A stretch of DNA of 64,000 nucleotides from Mucilaginibacter_A sp041088075 (GTDB lineage Bacteria; Bacteroidota; Bacteroidia; Sphingobacteriales; Sphingobacteriaceae). The stretch is from contig NZ_JBGCVY010000033.1 of assembly GCF_041088075.1 (NCBI RefSeq), positions 97,635 through 161,634 of the forward strand. Direction: 5' to 3'. The notes under the pieces were generated by a model. It was not told the DNA's origin. It made no database searches and saw nothing but the letters and a program-made list of their open reading frames with translations. The first letter of the stretch is position 1. Each line of letters starts with the position of its first letter. Shown here piece by piece: positions 23,563 through 33,085 of this stretch. The position numbers and the translations under genes were made by a program.

Positions 23563-24619
23563 GATAAGATTTCTGGTAAGCAAATAAACTTCTGCAAAGT
23601 TCCTCTTCGTTGCAGAAACAATCAATAGCGCATTGTCCAATCTGCGTCAATAATGAGCAGTTGATTTTCCCCGAATTGTTCTTTTTATCGCTTTTCATCA
23701 GTTCAATCAAAGCTGGAACGGATACTTCTTTTATCGTATATTTTTCATAAAACCGGCCCAAAGTTTCCATAATTTCGACCAGTTCGGCGGCAGTCAGTTC
23801 TGTTTTTTCGACCGATAAAAACGCTTCGCAAACCATGCCAATGGCAATGGCTTCGCCGTGTGTGAGCGGCATCGCATCGTGTTGTAAAGAATAACTTTCG
23901 ATGGCATGGCCAACGGTATGGCCAAAATTCAGAATCTTGCGCAAGCCTTTTTCTTCCGGGTCTTGCTTCACCACTTCGTTTTTGATGGTGATGGAATGGT
24001 AAATTAACTCAGGGTCAATCGTTTCCGGCGATGCTTCTTTTAGCAGGTCAAAATAAGCGCGGTCGGAAATCAAGCCGTGTTTCAGCATTTCGGCAAAACC
24101 GGAAATGAGCTGGCGTTTCGGCAACGTGCGCAGGAAAAAAGTATCGATAAAAACAGCATTCGGTTGAGCAAACGTGCCAATGATGTTTTTAAGGTGGTCC
24201 ATATCAATGCCGGTTTTGCCGCCCACAGAAGCATCCACTTGCGCAAGCAACGTGGTCGGGATCTGCACAAAATCAATCCCTCGTTTAAAAGTGGATGCCG
24301 CAAAACCGCCAATGTCCGTAATCACGCCGCCGCCAACATTGATGAGCAAGCTGTTGCGGTCGGCACCAAAATCAATCAGCATGCGCCAAATACCGATGCA
24401 AAAATCAATCGTTTTGTTGATTTCGCCGGAGGTAATCTCGATCAAATCATATTCCGAAATCTGCAACTGACTGATCAACAGCGGCAGGCAATGTTTTTCG
24501 GTTTGTTCGTCCACCAAAAAAAATACTTTGCTGTAGTTTCCCTGCTGGATAAACTGGTTCAACGCGGCAAAATCATCATTAAAAACAATTGGGTAGGAGA
24601 TGCTTTGTATGGTTTCCAT
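23537..24619 (-). CDS. aroB: 3-dehydroquinate synthase
   Basis: 360 residues. It converts DAHP to 3-dehydroquinate, the second shikimate step, using NAD and a metal. Landmarks: GGGVITDIGGFAASTFKRGIDFVQIPTTLLAQVDASVGGKTGID, then GFAEMLKHGLI, KILNFGHTVGHAIESYS and THGEAIAIGMV (metal-binding His residues). Separate from the pheA-aroC operon by 3 kb. It follows the small S4 protein gene with a 2-bp gap. Three 12-mer copies lie inside the gene (23722, 24031, 24148), the highest number for any gene here together with the phosphoesterase. Confidence 0.96.
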   Translation of the reverse strand: METIQSISYPIVFNDDFAALNQFIQQGNYSKVFFLVDEQTEKHCLPLLISQLQISEYDLIEITSGEINKTIDFCIGIWRMLIDFGADRNSLLINVGGGVITDIGGFAASTFKRGIDFVQIPTTLLAQVDASVGGKTGIDMDHLKNIIGTFAQPNAVFIDTFFLRTLPKRQLISGFAEMLKHGLISDRAYFDLLKEASPETIDPELIYHSITIKNEVVKQDPEEKGLRKILNFGHTVGHAIESYSLQHDAMPLTHGEAIAIGMVCEAFLSVEKTELTAAELVEIMETLGRFYEKYTIKEVSVPALIELMKSDKKNNSGKINCSLLTQIGQCAIDCFCNEEELCRSLFAYQKSYHAKLGFRP

Positions 24620-24621
24620 GT

Positions 24622-24828
24622 TTATTTTACTACGATTTTTTTGCCGTCGAATTCCACATGGTCGCCAACTTTTATCTTTAAACGCTTCCGAAAATCAACC
24701 TCGCCATTATACTTCACCAAACCTTCGGAAACCACGATTTGTGCTTCGCCGCCGCTTTGCACTAAGTTGGTGGCTTTTAACAATTGGATCAGCGGGATAA
24801 ATTCGCCCTGTAATTTAAATTCGATCAT
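24622..24828 (-). CDS. Small S4-domain RNA-binding protein
   Basis: 68 residues, a single S4-like fold: FIPLIQLLKATNLVQSGGEAQIVVSEGLVKYNG with KVGDHVEF, as in YaaA/RlbA-type proteins. It probably binds structured RNA, perhaps rRNA. First gene of the S4-aroB-desaturase operon, divergent from proline dehydrogenase. Confidence 0.85.
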   Translation of the reverse strand: MIEFKLQGEFIPLIQLLKATNLVQSGGEAQIVVSEGLVKYNGEVDFRKRLKIKVGDHVEFDGKKIVVK

Positions 24829-24896
24829 AAGCCTGCAAAAATATAAAATTGCTGCCAGCCAACGTTATTCTGTTGTTCAAACCTTAATTTTGTGTT

Positions 24897-26102
24897 ATGG
24901 AAATTCCCGCGCCGCACCAAACAACGCTTAAAAGTACGCCTTTATCTTTCGAAAATACCGCAATTGCTTTTCGCCACGCGGATAATGCCGATTTGAAACG
25001 TGCGTACTGGCTGTTCAAAATCATCAATTTAAATTTTTTGGTAAAGATTGGCCCGCCGTTGACCAACTTCGCTTTTCGCATCGGTTTGCCCATTAAACCC
25101 ATCGTAAAAGCAACCATCTTTAAACAGTTTTGCGGCGGGGAAACCATTGCCGAGTGTGAACCGGCAATCCGAAATTTGCAATCAGGAAACGTGGGGACAA
25201 TTCTCGATTATTCGGTGGAAGGCGAAAATGAAGAAGCCGTTTTTGATGAAACGCGCGACCAGATTATCGCCACGATAAAAAGGGCAAAAGGCGATGCAGC
25301 AATCCCGTTAACGGTTTTTAAAGTTACCGGCGTGGGCAGTTTTGAATTGTTGGAAAAAGCGGATGCCGGTTTAACTTTTTCTGCGGAGGAAGAAATCGCC
25401 TGGCAACGTGTTTTTGACCGCGTGGATTTGATCTGCAAAACCGCTTTTGACCTGGATGTTCCGGTGATGATTGATGCCGAAGAAACCTGGATCCAACGTA
25501 CGATTGATTTGCTGGCACTGAATATGATGCGGCAGTACAACCAAAAAAAGTTGATCGTTTACAACACGTACCAGCTTTACCGGCACGATAAATTGGTGTC
25601 GTTGCAGGCAGATTATGCCGATGCTTTAAAAGAAGGTTTTTTGCTGGGCGCGAAATTGGTGCGCGGCGCTTATATGGAAAAAGAAAACCGCCGGGCCGTA
25701 GAAAAAGGTTATCCAACACTAATTCAACCTAACAAAGCAGCTACCGACCGTGATTATGATTTGGCGGTACGTTTTTGTGTGAAAAATATTGACCGGATTG
25801 CTTTTGTTGCCGGCACGCACAACGAGCAAAGCTGTAAACTGCTGGCCGATTTGCTGAACGAACACCAGATTGGCCACAACCATCCGCATGTTTATTTTTC
25901 GCAACTGCTGGGCATGAGCGATAATTTAAGTTTTAACCTTTCTCACGCCGGTTACAACGTGGCCAAGTACGTGCCTTTTGGGCCGGTAAAAGCCGTATTG
26001 CCGTACTTGTTCCGCCGGGCGCAGGAAAACACGGCCATTGCCGGGCAAACCAGCCGCGAGTTGGGTTTGATCAGCAAAGAGAAAAAACGAAGAAGGATTT
26101 AG
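24897..26102 (+). CDS. Proline dehydrogenase family protein
   Basis: 401 residues, the size of single-domain proline dehydrogenases. It oxidises proline to pyrroline-5-carboxylate with FAD. Recognisable blocks: TILDYSVEGENEE, LTVFKVTGVG, VPVMIDAEETWIQ, YNTYQLYRHDKL, GAKLVRGAYMEKENRRA, FVAGTHNEQS and, near the C-terminus, VPFGPVKAVLPYLFRRAQEN. No partner P5C dehydrogenase nearby. A TAATTTTG box lies 5 bp before the ATG. Confidence 0.92.
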   Translation: MEIPAPHQTTLKSTPLSFENTAIAFRHADNADLKRAYWLFKIINLNFLVKIGPPLTNFAFRIGLPIKPIVKATIFKQFCGGETIAECEPAIRNLQSGNVGTILDYSVEGENEEAVFDETRDQIIATIKRAKGDAAIPLTVFKVTGVGSFELLEKADAGLTFSAEEEIAWQRVFDRVDLICKTAFDLDVPVMIDAEETWIQRTIDLLALNMMRQYNQKKLIVYNTYQLYRHDKLVSLQADYADALKEGFLLGAKLVRGAYMEKENRRAVEKGYPTLIQPNKAATDRDYDLAVRFCVKNIDRIAFVAGTHNEQSCKLLADLLNEHQIGHNHPHVYFSQLLGMSDNLSFNLSHAGYNVAKYVPFGPVKAVLPYLFRRAQENTAIAGQTSRELGLISKEKKRRRI

Positions 26103-26176
26103 GCGATACTGTTTTTACCGGCAAAAAATCTGTGGCGTAAATAATTATCTTTGGCGATGCTCATTCCGCAGGTTAA

Positions 26177-27892
26177 ATGAAGGATTTGATGACGGAGAGA
26201 AAAACTTCTTCGGATAAAACCGTCCTGTATTTTTTGCTGGTTTGGGGCCTGGCCAACCTCGTGCAAAGCTATTTTACCGAATTGCACCCGGACGAAGCTT
26301 ACTACTGGCTTTACTCGCGTTTTTTGGATTGGGGCTATTTTGATCATCCGCCGATGGTTGCGCTGTTTATCCGCACCGGCGATTCCTTGTTTCATAACGA
26401 ACTTAGTTTGCGTTTGCTTACTGTTTTTAGCAGCACTTTTTCGTGGTGGCTTTTGTGGCAGATTGTTAAAAAATATCAGGTAGAAGCCAGGTGGTTTGTG
26501 CTGGTTGTCAGCTCCGTTTCCATCTTTCACATCTTCGGTTTTACCACCACGCCGGATGCGCCGCTGTTCTTTTTCAGCACCTTGTTCTACTTCTTTTACC
26601 AGCAATATTTAGAAAAAGACAAACCGCTTTTTGCCATTCTGCTTAGTTTGTCGTTGGCCGGTGCCTTGTACAGTAAATACCACGCCGTTTTGTTGGTGGT
26701 TTTTACGCTGATGGCCAACCCAAAACTGTTCCGCCGGAAATCTTTCTGGCTGGTTGCCGCGCTTACGCTGATACTGTTTTTACCACATGTTTTTTGGCAA
26801 ATCAGCCACGGTTTTCCTTCGGTGAAATACCATTTGTTTGAACGTTCGGCCACACATTACCGATTTGAGTTTACAGGTTTATTTTTGATCGGGCAATTGT
26901 TTATGGCCGGCCCATTGGTAAGCTGGTTTTGGTACAAGCAGATTGCACGTTTCCGTTCAACCGATATTTTTACCCGGACACTGCTGTTTAATTTTGTAGG
27001 AACCTTGCTTTTTTTTCTGGCCAATACTTTAAAAGTTGCCGTACAGCCGCATTGGACGCTGATCGGGTTTCTGCCCTTTGTGCTATTGGTTTCCATTTCC
27101 CTTCAAAACAAACCGAAACCAAAGTGGCTGCAACCGCTTTTGTATATTAACCTGTTGCTTTTACTGTTGATGCGTTTGGGCTTGATGGTGAAAAACCCAG
27201 TCAGCATGAAAATTGGCGTGGTAAAAAGCTATTTTGGAAACCCGGAATGGACGGAAACCATCCGAAAAAAAGCCGGGAACGCGCCGGTTATTTTCCCGGA
27301 TAATTTTCAAAACCCGTCCTGGTACAGTTATTACAGCAACTCGCTTCGAGGTTTTGCTTACGATTCGCGTTTTTACCGCCGCACACAATTTGACATTTGG
27401 CCGCTGGAAGACAGTTTGCAGCAAAAACGGGTTTATTACGTAACCGACCAACCTTTACAACAAATTAAAAACGATACTTTAAACACGGCAAAAGGCGTTT
27501 TTTATGGTGCCTGGATTGACCAGTTGCGCACATATCAAAAAATTTTGGTCGAAGCAAACGTCAAGGAAATTCAAACTTTTCCAGGAAAAACGATTCATCT
27601 CAACTTAAAAATTACAAACCCTTACACCAAACCGGTTAATTTTAGCAACGCCAGCCAGCAGCACAAAGTGGTTTTACGCGCTTATTTGATGCAGGAAGAT
27701 TCGGTTTTGAGCAACCAGTTGGCTCCATCAAACTTCAACCAAATCCAGCTAAAACCCGGCGAAAGTAAATTTTTACCTTTTGATTTAAAATTGCCTTTGC
27801 AAAAAGGAAATTACACACTTTTGTTTTCTGTTATCACGCCTCCGTTTGCCGGTCCGCGCAGCAGTCCGTTTATCCAAATCCACGTTCAATAA
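26177..27892 (+). CDS. GT39-family (ArnT/PMT-like) glycosyltransferase, integral membrane
   Basis: 571 residues. About ten to twelve hydrophobic helices in the first 400 residues. The first periplasmic loop has the family motif HPDEAYYWLYSRFLDWGYFDHPPM with the DE pair and DHPP, and TPDAPLFFFSTLFYFF follows. The C-terminal ~130 residues are a soluble beta-rich domain. It should transfer a sugar from a polyprenyl carrier to a lipid or protein outside the cytoplasm. Followed after 6 bp by an outer-membrane-like gene. A TATCTTTG -7 box at 26146-26153 is well placed. A 12-mer lies inside the gene (26771). Confidence 0.88.
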   Translation: MKDLMTERKTSSDKTVLYFLLVWGLANLVQSYFTELHPDEAYYWLYSRFLDWGYFDHPPMVALFIRTGDSLFHNELSLRLLTVFSSTFSWWLLWQIVKKYQVEARWFVLVVSSVSIFHIFGFTTTPDAPLFFFSTLFYFFYQQYLEKDKPLFAILLSLSLAGALYSKYHAVLLVVFTLMANPKLFRRKSFWLVAALTLILFLPHVFWQISHGFPSVKYHLFERSATHYRFEFTGLFLIGQLFMAGPLVSWFWYKQIARFRSTDIFTRTLLFNFVGTLLFFLANTLKVAVQPHWTLIGFLPFVLLVSISLQNKPKPKWLQPLLYINLLLLLLMRLGLMVKNPVSMKIGVVKSYFGNPEWTETIRKKAGNAPVIFPDNFQNPSWYSYYSNSLRGFAYDSRFYRRTQFDIWPLEDSLQQKRVYYVTDQPLQQIKNDTLNTAKGVFYGAWIDQLRTYQKILVEANVKEIQTFPGKTIHLNLKITNPYTKPVNFSNASQQHKVVLRAYLMQEDSVLSNQLAPSNFNQIQLKPGESKFLPFDLKLPLQKGNYTLLFSVITPPFAGPRSSPFIQIHVQ

Positions 27893-27898
27893 TTTGCC

Positions 27899-28936
27899 AT
27901 GAATACAACTTTACGTTCCTGTTTATTTTTTGCCCTGATGCTTCTTTTAGGCACTAAAAATTGTGCTGCCCAAAACCTCGACATCCATTTTAACGGGTTT
28001 GGTTTTATGGACAACCGCGAATACCGTGCTTTTGAAGACCGTTCGCACACGTATTCGGGCGCACGTGTAGCTTTGGATTTGGGCGTGAACCTGGATTCGG
28101 TGAACCATTTTCGTTTCGGGGTGAATGGCATCCACGAGTTTGGCGCCAATCCGTTTTTTTTGAAAGCCGACCCCGTCATCTACTATAATTTTACCGGTAA
28201 AAAAGGCTGGACGTTTGATATCGGTTCTTTTCCGCGCGAAGGTTTGATCACCGATTATCCGATTGCCCTGCTCAACGATACTTTACTTTATTACCGGCCG
28301 AACATCCAGGGTTTGCTCACCAGCTACCAAAGCCCCTGGGGAAAGGAAACGATTTGGATTGACTGGGTGAGCCGGCAAACGCAAACTGACCGCGAGCAGT
28401 TCATCTTTGGCGCTTCCGGAAAATACTTGCCCAATCCGACTGGCCCGTTCTTTTTGTCGCATTATTTTATGTTGCTGCACGATGCCGGTGCCGGAATTTT
28501 GCTGCCAAACGATTACATCCGCGACAACGGCGGCGGCCAGTTGCGCGTTGGTTTGGATTTCAGCCACAAAACCTTTTTAGATTCTTTAACCATTGAAGCC
28601 GGAGGGATGATTTCATTGGAAAGGGAGCGCGGCATTACCGGCCTCCAAACACCAAAAGGTTTTGTGGCCGAGCTGTTTTTAAACCATAAACGTTTTGGTT
28701 TGCGGGATAATTTTTACGCCGGGCAAGGCCACCACCTTACTTACGGCGACTACTTTTACAGCAAGAAAATGTACAACCGTTTGGATATAATTTATACGCC
28801 TTTTATCTACAATAATATCAGAGGAAGTTTTATTTTGAGTTTGCACCAGTCGCCCGGGAATTTGGGCGACAGCCAGCAGGCGTTTAGGTTAACTTATGAT
28901 ATTGGGCGGAAGAATTTGGTGCGGTTTAAGGATTAG
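27899..28936 (+). CDS. Outer-membrane-like beta-barrel protein of unknown function
   Basis: 345 residues with a signal peptide whose coding sequence contains a complete 12-mer with the extended TAAAAATTG tract (27938 onwards, encoding MLLLGTKNCAA). The mature protein is rich in alternating aromatic/polar strands ending NLVRFKD, consistent with an outer-membrane barrel, but I cannot name the family. Six bases after the GT39 gene, so probably co-transcribed; a role in the same envelope glycosylation is a guess. Confidence 0.65.
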   Translation: MNTTLRSCLFFALMLLLGTKNCAAQNLDIHFNGFGFMDNREYRAFEDRSHTYSGARVALDLGVNLDSVNHFRFGVNGIHEFGANPFFLKADPVIYYNFTGKKGWTFDIGSFPREGLITDYPIALLNDTLLYYRPNIQGLLTSYQSPWGKETIWIDWVSRQTQTDREQFIFGASGKYLPNPTGPFFLSHYFMLLHDAGAGILLPNDYIRDNGGGQLRVGLDFSHKTFLDSLTIEAGGMISLERERGITGLQTPKGFVAELFLNHKRFGLRDNFYAGQGHHLTYGDYFYSKKMYNRLDIIYTPFIYNNIRGSFILSLHQSPGNLGDSQQAFRLTYDIGRKNLVRFKD

Positions 28937-28976
28937 AGAAAAGGTTAAAATATTCCTTTGCCAGTTATAAAATTAG

Positions 28977-30404
28977 TTATTGTTTTGGCATTTCTTGTTT
29001 ATTAAATTTTTCATCTATCTCTTTTCTTGATTTAGTTTCTAACAAATTATATATTTTTTTGACACCGTCAATTATACCAGTTGTATCATTAATTAAGTGT
29101 TCTGAATAAAACCATTCTATTCTTTTGTTGATTGTGCGCTCGTCCCAATTTTTTGTTTCAAAGTTTGTAATAAAGTAGAAAAATCTGATTTGTCTTTTTG
29201 AAAGAAGGTATATTATTCTACAGGTATTTGAATCAATATTTGGAAAATTAGAATCTAAATCGAAAATAATAGTTTTATATGGAACTTCTATTTCTAGATC
29301 AAAACCAGCTCTTATAGATTCGTATTCTACATCATTTTGCGTAAATATGGATGAGGCTAAAATTCCAAATGGATTAGTATGTCTATCTTTTCTAACTCTA
29401 GAAAATATTGATTTAGCGAAAAAATCATGAGGATTTTCATCTAACCATTTTCCAATGGCATTTGCATCTATAATTTCATCATAGTTTTCAGAAAATATTA
29501 TTTCCAAATTGTAAATATCTTTTAAATCCTCAGAACAAGTGAAAGAACTTACTTCTTTTTTAATTTCGTTGATTAATTCAATTGCTTGTTCTTTGGAATA
29601 ATATTCCGCGGCTTGTTTTCGTATCTTTTCAATAATAGTAAGGCTTTCTGATTTCTGTATAATATCGTTTTTATTTGTAAAATCAAGACTAACAAGGTAT
29701 TCTTTTAATCCCAAATTCAGCACACAAAATTTTTCAGTATAATCTGCTTGACTGACAAAAAAGGGTGTTTGGATGGGATTATTTTCAAATTCATCAGATA
29801 TATAATCGATTATATCTTTATATCTAATTTCACTTGAATCATGTTCTTTAATTGATTTTATAAAACTTAAAGTAAAATCACTTATAATATCTGTTTGTAA
29901 TGAGCTTTGGTCTTTTAACGAAGAATTTAAAAAGTAACAGTTATTAAATTTGTCTAGTGTTTTGTTAAAATATTTTACAACAATATCCGCTTCCTTTATA
30001 TAAGCTTTTCCTGATTGACAAGCGTCAATTATTTTTACTACAAGATCTGGGTTTAAGGTTTTAATTAGACTATCGACTTCATCATTTTGTAATGATGTTT
30101 GTTTCCGTTTTGCATCATTAAAGTCAGAAAGAATGTAATAGAACTCGTTGTTTTGAAATTCTCCATGACCTGTGAAGTAAAAAATTAGTTCATTGATTTC
30201 ATTCCCTTTATTTTCTGATATAAAATTAGTTGGTTTCTCTTTGACTTTTGCACTTGATAACTTTTCATTTATATATAGAATTGAGTCATATTTCCCTGTC
30301 TTGATAAGAATGTTATGTATAATTTCTGCATCCTTTTTACATCCAGGTAAATTATTTTGAATATCAGTATATTCGCTTACTCCTATTACTATTGCTACAT
30401 TCAT
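28977..30404 (-). CDS. Caspase-like (peptidase C14) protein with unknown C-terminal region
   Basis: 475 residues. The N-terminal ~215 residues are a caspase-fold protease: MNVAIVIGVSEYTDIQNNLPGCKKDA, catalytic His at about 80 in IFYFTGHGE, and catalytic Cys at about 129 in VVKIIDACQSG. From about 225 there is no recognised domain; the part is helical, then mixed, ending near residue 475. No signal peptide. Strongly AT-rich compared with both neighbours and free of the 12-mer, which suggests horizontal acquisition. Stand-alone bacterial caspases with variable C-termini are often parts of abortive defence, but no partner gene is adjacent here. Confidence 0.85.
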   Translation of the reverse strand: MNVAIVIGVSEYTDIQNNLPGCKKDAEIIHNILIKTGKYDSILYINEKLSSAKVKEKPTNFISENKGNEINELIFYFTGHGEFQNNEFYYILSDFNDAKRKQTSLQNDEVDSLIKTLNPDLVVKIIDACQSGKAYIKEADIVVKYFNKTLDKFNNCYFLNSSLKDQSSLQTDIISDFTLSFIKSIKEHDSSEIRYKDIIDYISDEFENNPIQTPFFVSQADYTEKFCVLNLGLKEYLVSLDFTNKNDIIQKSESLTIIEKIRKQAAEYYSKEQAIELINEIKKEVSSFTCSEDLKDIYNLEIIFSENYDEIIDANAIGKWLDENPHDFFAKSIFSRVRKDRHTNPFGILASSIFTQNDVEYESIRAGFDLEIEVPYKTIIFDLDSNFPNIDSNTCRIIYLLSKRQIRFFYFITNFETKNWDERTINKRIEWFYSEHLINDTTGIIDGVKKIYNLLETKSRKEIDEKFNKQEMPKQ

Positions 30405-30616
30405 ATAATGGTTATATTATAATCTAATTTATTAATATAATCTTAGCTTTTAAGTTAAATTGAAATCTAATTTCACACAAATTAAGATAGTTATTATCTG
30501 TAGCAATAACAATGTATGACTATTTCTCTAATGTTTAAAATTTAATCTTGTTGGAACAAAGAATTGATGACCCAATTACACCTCACCACTTTTATACCGA
30601 TAAAAGAAGCATCCGT

Positions 30617-31360
30617 TTATGAACCCGAAACATCGCCGGACCCATGCACCACTTTAGAAACGCTTTTCGGGTGGCCGCTGTAACGCACGTCGCCGGAACC
30701 GGAAACCGAAGCATCCAGTTTTTCGCTGGCATAAATATGGGCGTCGCCAGAACCTGCAATTCTTATCACGGTTGTTTTTGTGATCAAATCTCCAGCTTCA
30801 AAATTACCGGAGCCGGAAATGGCTACGTTGGAATCATCTGCCCGGCCAGCAATTTTAAAATCACCGGAGCCGGAAATGGCCGCTTCCAAAGTTTTTACGT
30901 TTACTTTCCCCGAAAAATCCCCGGATCCGCTTAACCTTAACGCTAAAGTGTTGGTGTTAAACGCGTTTTCGATTTTTAAATCGCCAGAACCGCTCACGCC
31001 AATGCTGTTCAAATCCTTGGCAGTTACATAAATGGTAACCGTTTTGTTGTTCCAAAAGTTGCCCATGCCCCAGTTGTGGTTGTTTTTGGCATGGATCATC
31101 AGCGTTCCGTTTTTAACTTCGGTAACCACTTCGTTGATCACGTCCGCATCAGCTTTCACACGCACAGATTCGGTGTTTCCCTGGCTCAACACCACGTCAA
31201 AAGAACCGGAAGAAGCAAGGGCATGAAAGCCGGAAAGTTTGCGGTCTTGTGTTTCGATACTGCTATGTTTTACAGGGATTTTAACGGAACCTGCAAAAGT
31301 TAACGGGCCGGTTGCGGTAAGCAAAAAGGCAAGCGCAATAGGTTTTAGGATTGGTTTCAT
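30617..31360 (-). CDS. Head-GIN domain (DUF2807) secreted protein
   Basis: 247 residues with a signal peptide (MKPILKPIALAFLLTATGPLTFAG). A right-handed beta-helix made of repeated SGSGDL/SGSGDF turns (at least eight GSG[DN] repeats) ends in VVHGSGDVSGS. Family function is unknown; such proteins are common at the Bacteroidota surface. A 12-mer copy lies 5 bp beyond its stop (30601-30612). Confidence 0.92.
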   Translation of the reverse strand: MKPILKPIALAFLLTATGPLTFAGSVKIPVKHSSIETQDRKLSGFHALASSGSFDVVLSQGNTESVRVKADADVINEVVTEVKNGTLMIHAKNNHNWGMGNFWNNKTVTIYVTAKDLNSIGVSGSGDLKIENAFNTNTLALRLSGSGDFSGKVNVKTLEAAISGSGDFKIAGRADDSNVAISGSGNFEAGDLITKTTVIRIAGSGDAHIYASEKLDASVSGSGDVRYSGHPKSVSKVVHGSGDVSGS

Positions 31361-31419
31361 AGTTTTAGTTTTTAGGTAAGATGCAGATTGATGCCAAATG
31401 GTTACAGTAAAACTAAAAT

Positions 31420-33081
31420 TTAATCTACCAGCACACCAATGTAATAATTAAAAGTATCAACCTCTATATTGTCTTTGGTTGCAGCGGACAAATTTATAGG
31501 GGTAAAAGAAGTACTTAAAGTAAAGTATTGGTATTCTCCGCCTTTTACTTTTATTTTTACCGGCATCGTAAACCCGTTTACATCTGCAATCCATCTTCCT
31601 AAAAGCTGGTTGTTTTGAAAGCGGAATTCTAAAGTTGGAATGTTTTTGTAGCGAAGGTATTGATCAAAAACCGGGGTTAAATTTAAGCCGGACTGCTGGT
31701 TGATATAGCCCACAATTTGTTCGGTTGTAACCGTTTGATGATAAAAGGTTTTGTTTAAACCACGCAAAATTCCGCGCCATTTTTCATCATTGTTGATGAT
31801 CGTACGGATCATGTTCAGCAGGTTTGCACCTTTGTAATACATATCGCCCGAACCTTCTTTGTTCACATTATAAGGGGCAATAATGGGTTCGTCGTTTTGG
31901 ATGGCGCGGCGTAACCCGTGCACATATTCCTGGCCGGCCTGCTTGCCAAACTGCTGCTCCACAAAAAGAGATTCGGAGTAATTGGTAAAACTTTCATGGA
32001 TCCACATATCCGCTTCATCTTTCATCGTGATATTGTTGCCAAACCATTCGTGCCCGCTTTCGTGTATTATAATAAAATCCCATTTCAATCCCCAGCCGGT
32101 TCCCGAAAGATCGCGGCCCAAATAACCGTTTTGGTAATGGTTGCCGTAAGCGATGCCGCTCTGGTGTTCCATGCCCAAATACGGCGTTTCGATCAATTTA
32201 TAACCATCTTCGTAAAAAGGGTAAGGGCCAAACCAATGTTCAAAAGCGGTAAGCATGGGTTTTACATTTTCTGTAAACTGCTTTTTGGCTTTGTCGAGGT
32301 TTTGTGGAAGAACCCAGTAATCTAACGTCAACTTGCCTTTTTCCCCCTGAAAAACATCATCAAAATGAATGTAATTGCCAATGTTCGCTTCCACATCATA
32401 ATTATTGATCGGGTTTTTTACGATCCAGTCAAAGCGCGTATAATTATCTTTTAACTTGGTAACTTTTCTTAACCTTCCGTTAGAAACATCTTTTAAACCT
32501 TTTGGCACGCTGATGCTGATGAGCATGCTGTCCACTTCATCGCTTAAATGATCTTTGTTCGGCCACCAAACGCTGGCGCCCAAACCTTGGCAAGCAGTAG
32601 CTACCCAGGGTTTGCCTTCGGTATCTTTGGTAAAAACAAAACCGCCGTCCCAAGGCGCATTGTTGGCTACGCGAGGGTTGCCGGAATAGTAAACCGTGAA
32701 TGCTTCTTTTATGCCCCTTTTTATGGTGTTGGGAAAGGTGATGAAAACCGCATTAAACTCACGGGTAAAGGGCAGGTTTTTTCCGTGGAAGCTAACTTTT
32801 TCTATTTTTAAATTTGCAAACAGATCAAACTGTAATTGCTTAAAATCCTGCGTTGCCGTAAACCTAAACTCATTGCTGCCGCTGATAAACTTCTGTTCAA
32901 TATCCACTTTCACATCCAAATGATAATAGTTGATATCGTAGCAGGTACGCAGCGGCGTTAACATGCCGCGCAACGAATCGGCGCGGGTAAAAGTTTGTTT
33001 AGGTTGAAGCAGTTGTGCCGATGCAAAACCGAAGCAACAAAAAAATGCCGATAAAAGAAGTATCAGTTTTTTGCGGATCAT
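31420..33081 (-). CDS. M1-family metallopeptidase
   Basis: 553 residues with a signal peptide. M1 landmarks: GMEHQSGIAYG exopeptidase-like motif, zinc site HESGHEWFGN (HExxH) and, 18 residues later, the third ligand Glu in WIHESFTNYSE. Shorter than full aminopeptidase N because the C-terminal helical domain is missing, as in many Bacteroidota secreted members. It follows the CocE-type hydrolase by 4 bp, so the two are co-transcribed and may both degrade peptides. 12-mers lie at 32700 and, in the signal peptide, 33052. Confidence 0.9.
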   Translation of the reverse strand: MIRKKLILLLSAFFCCFGFASAQLLQPKQTFTRADSLRGMLTPLRTCYDINYYHLDVKVDIEQKFISGSNEFRFTATQDFKQLQFDLFANLKIEKVSFHGKNLPFTREFNAVFITFPNTIKRGIKEAFTVYYSGNPRVANNAPWDGGFVFTKDTEGKPWVATACQGLGASVWWPNKDHLSDEVDSMLISISVPKGLKDVSNGRLRKVTKLKDNYTRFDWIVKNPINNYDVEANIGNYIHFDDVFQGEKGKLTLDYWVLPQNLDKAKKQFTENVKPMLTAFEHWFGPYPFYEDGYKLIETPYLGMEHQSGIAYGNHYQNGYLGRDLSGTGWGLKWDFIIIHESGHEWFGNNITMKDEADMWIHESFTNYSESLFVEQQFGKQAGQEYVHGLRRAIQNDEPIIAPYNVNKEGSGDMYYKGANLLNMIRTIINNDEKWRGILRGLNKTFYHQTVTTEQIVGYINQQSGLNLTPVFDQYLRYKNIPTLEFRFQNNQLLGRWIADVNGFTMPVKIKVKGGEYQYFTLSTSFTPINLSAATKDNIEVDTFNYYIGVLVD

Positions 33082-33085
33082 CGGC

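Noticed and set aside
24885..24892. TAATTTTG as a promoter -7 box for proline dehydrogenase (and TACTTTTG at 14576 for the Xre gene)
   Set aside because: Too close to the start codons (3-5 bp) to place a normal transcription start, and no well-spaced TTTG upstream; noted only in the gene entries.
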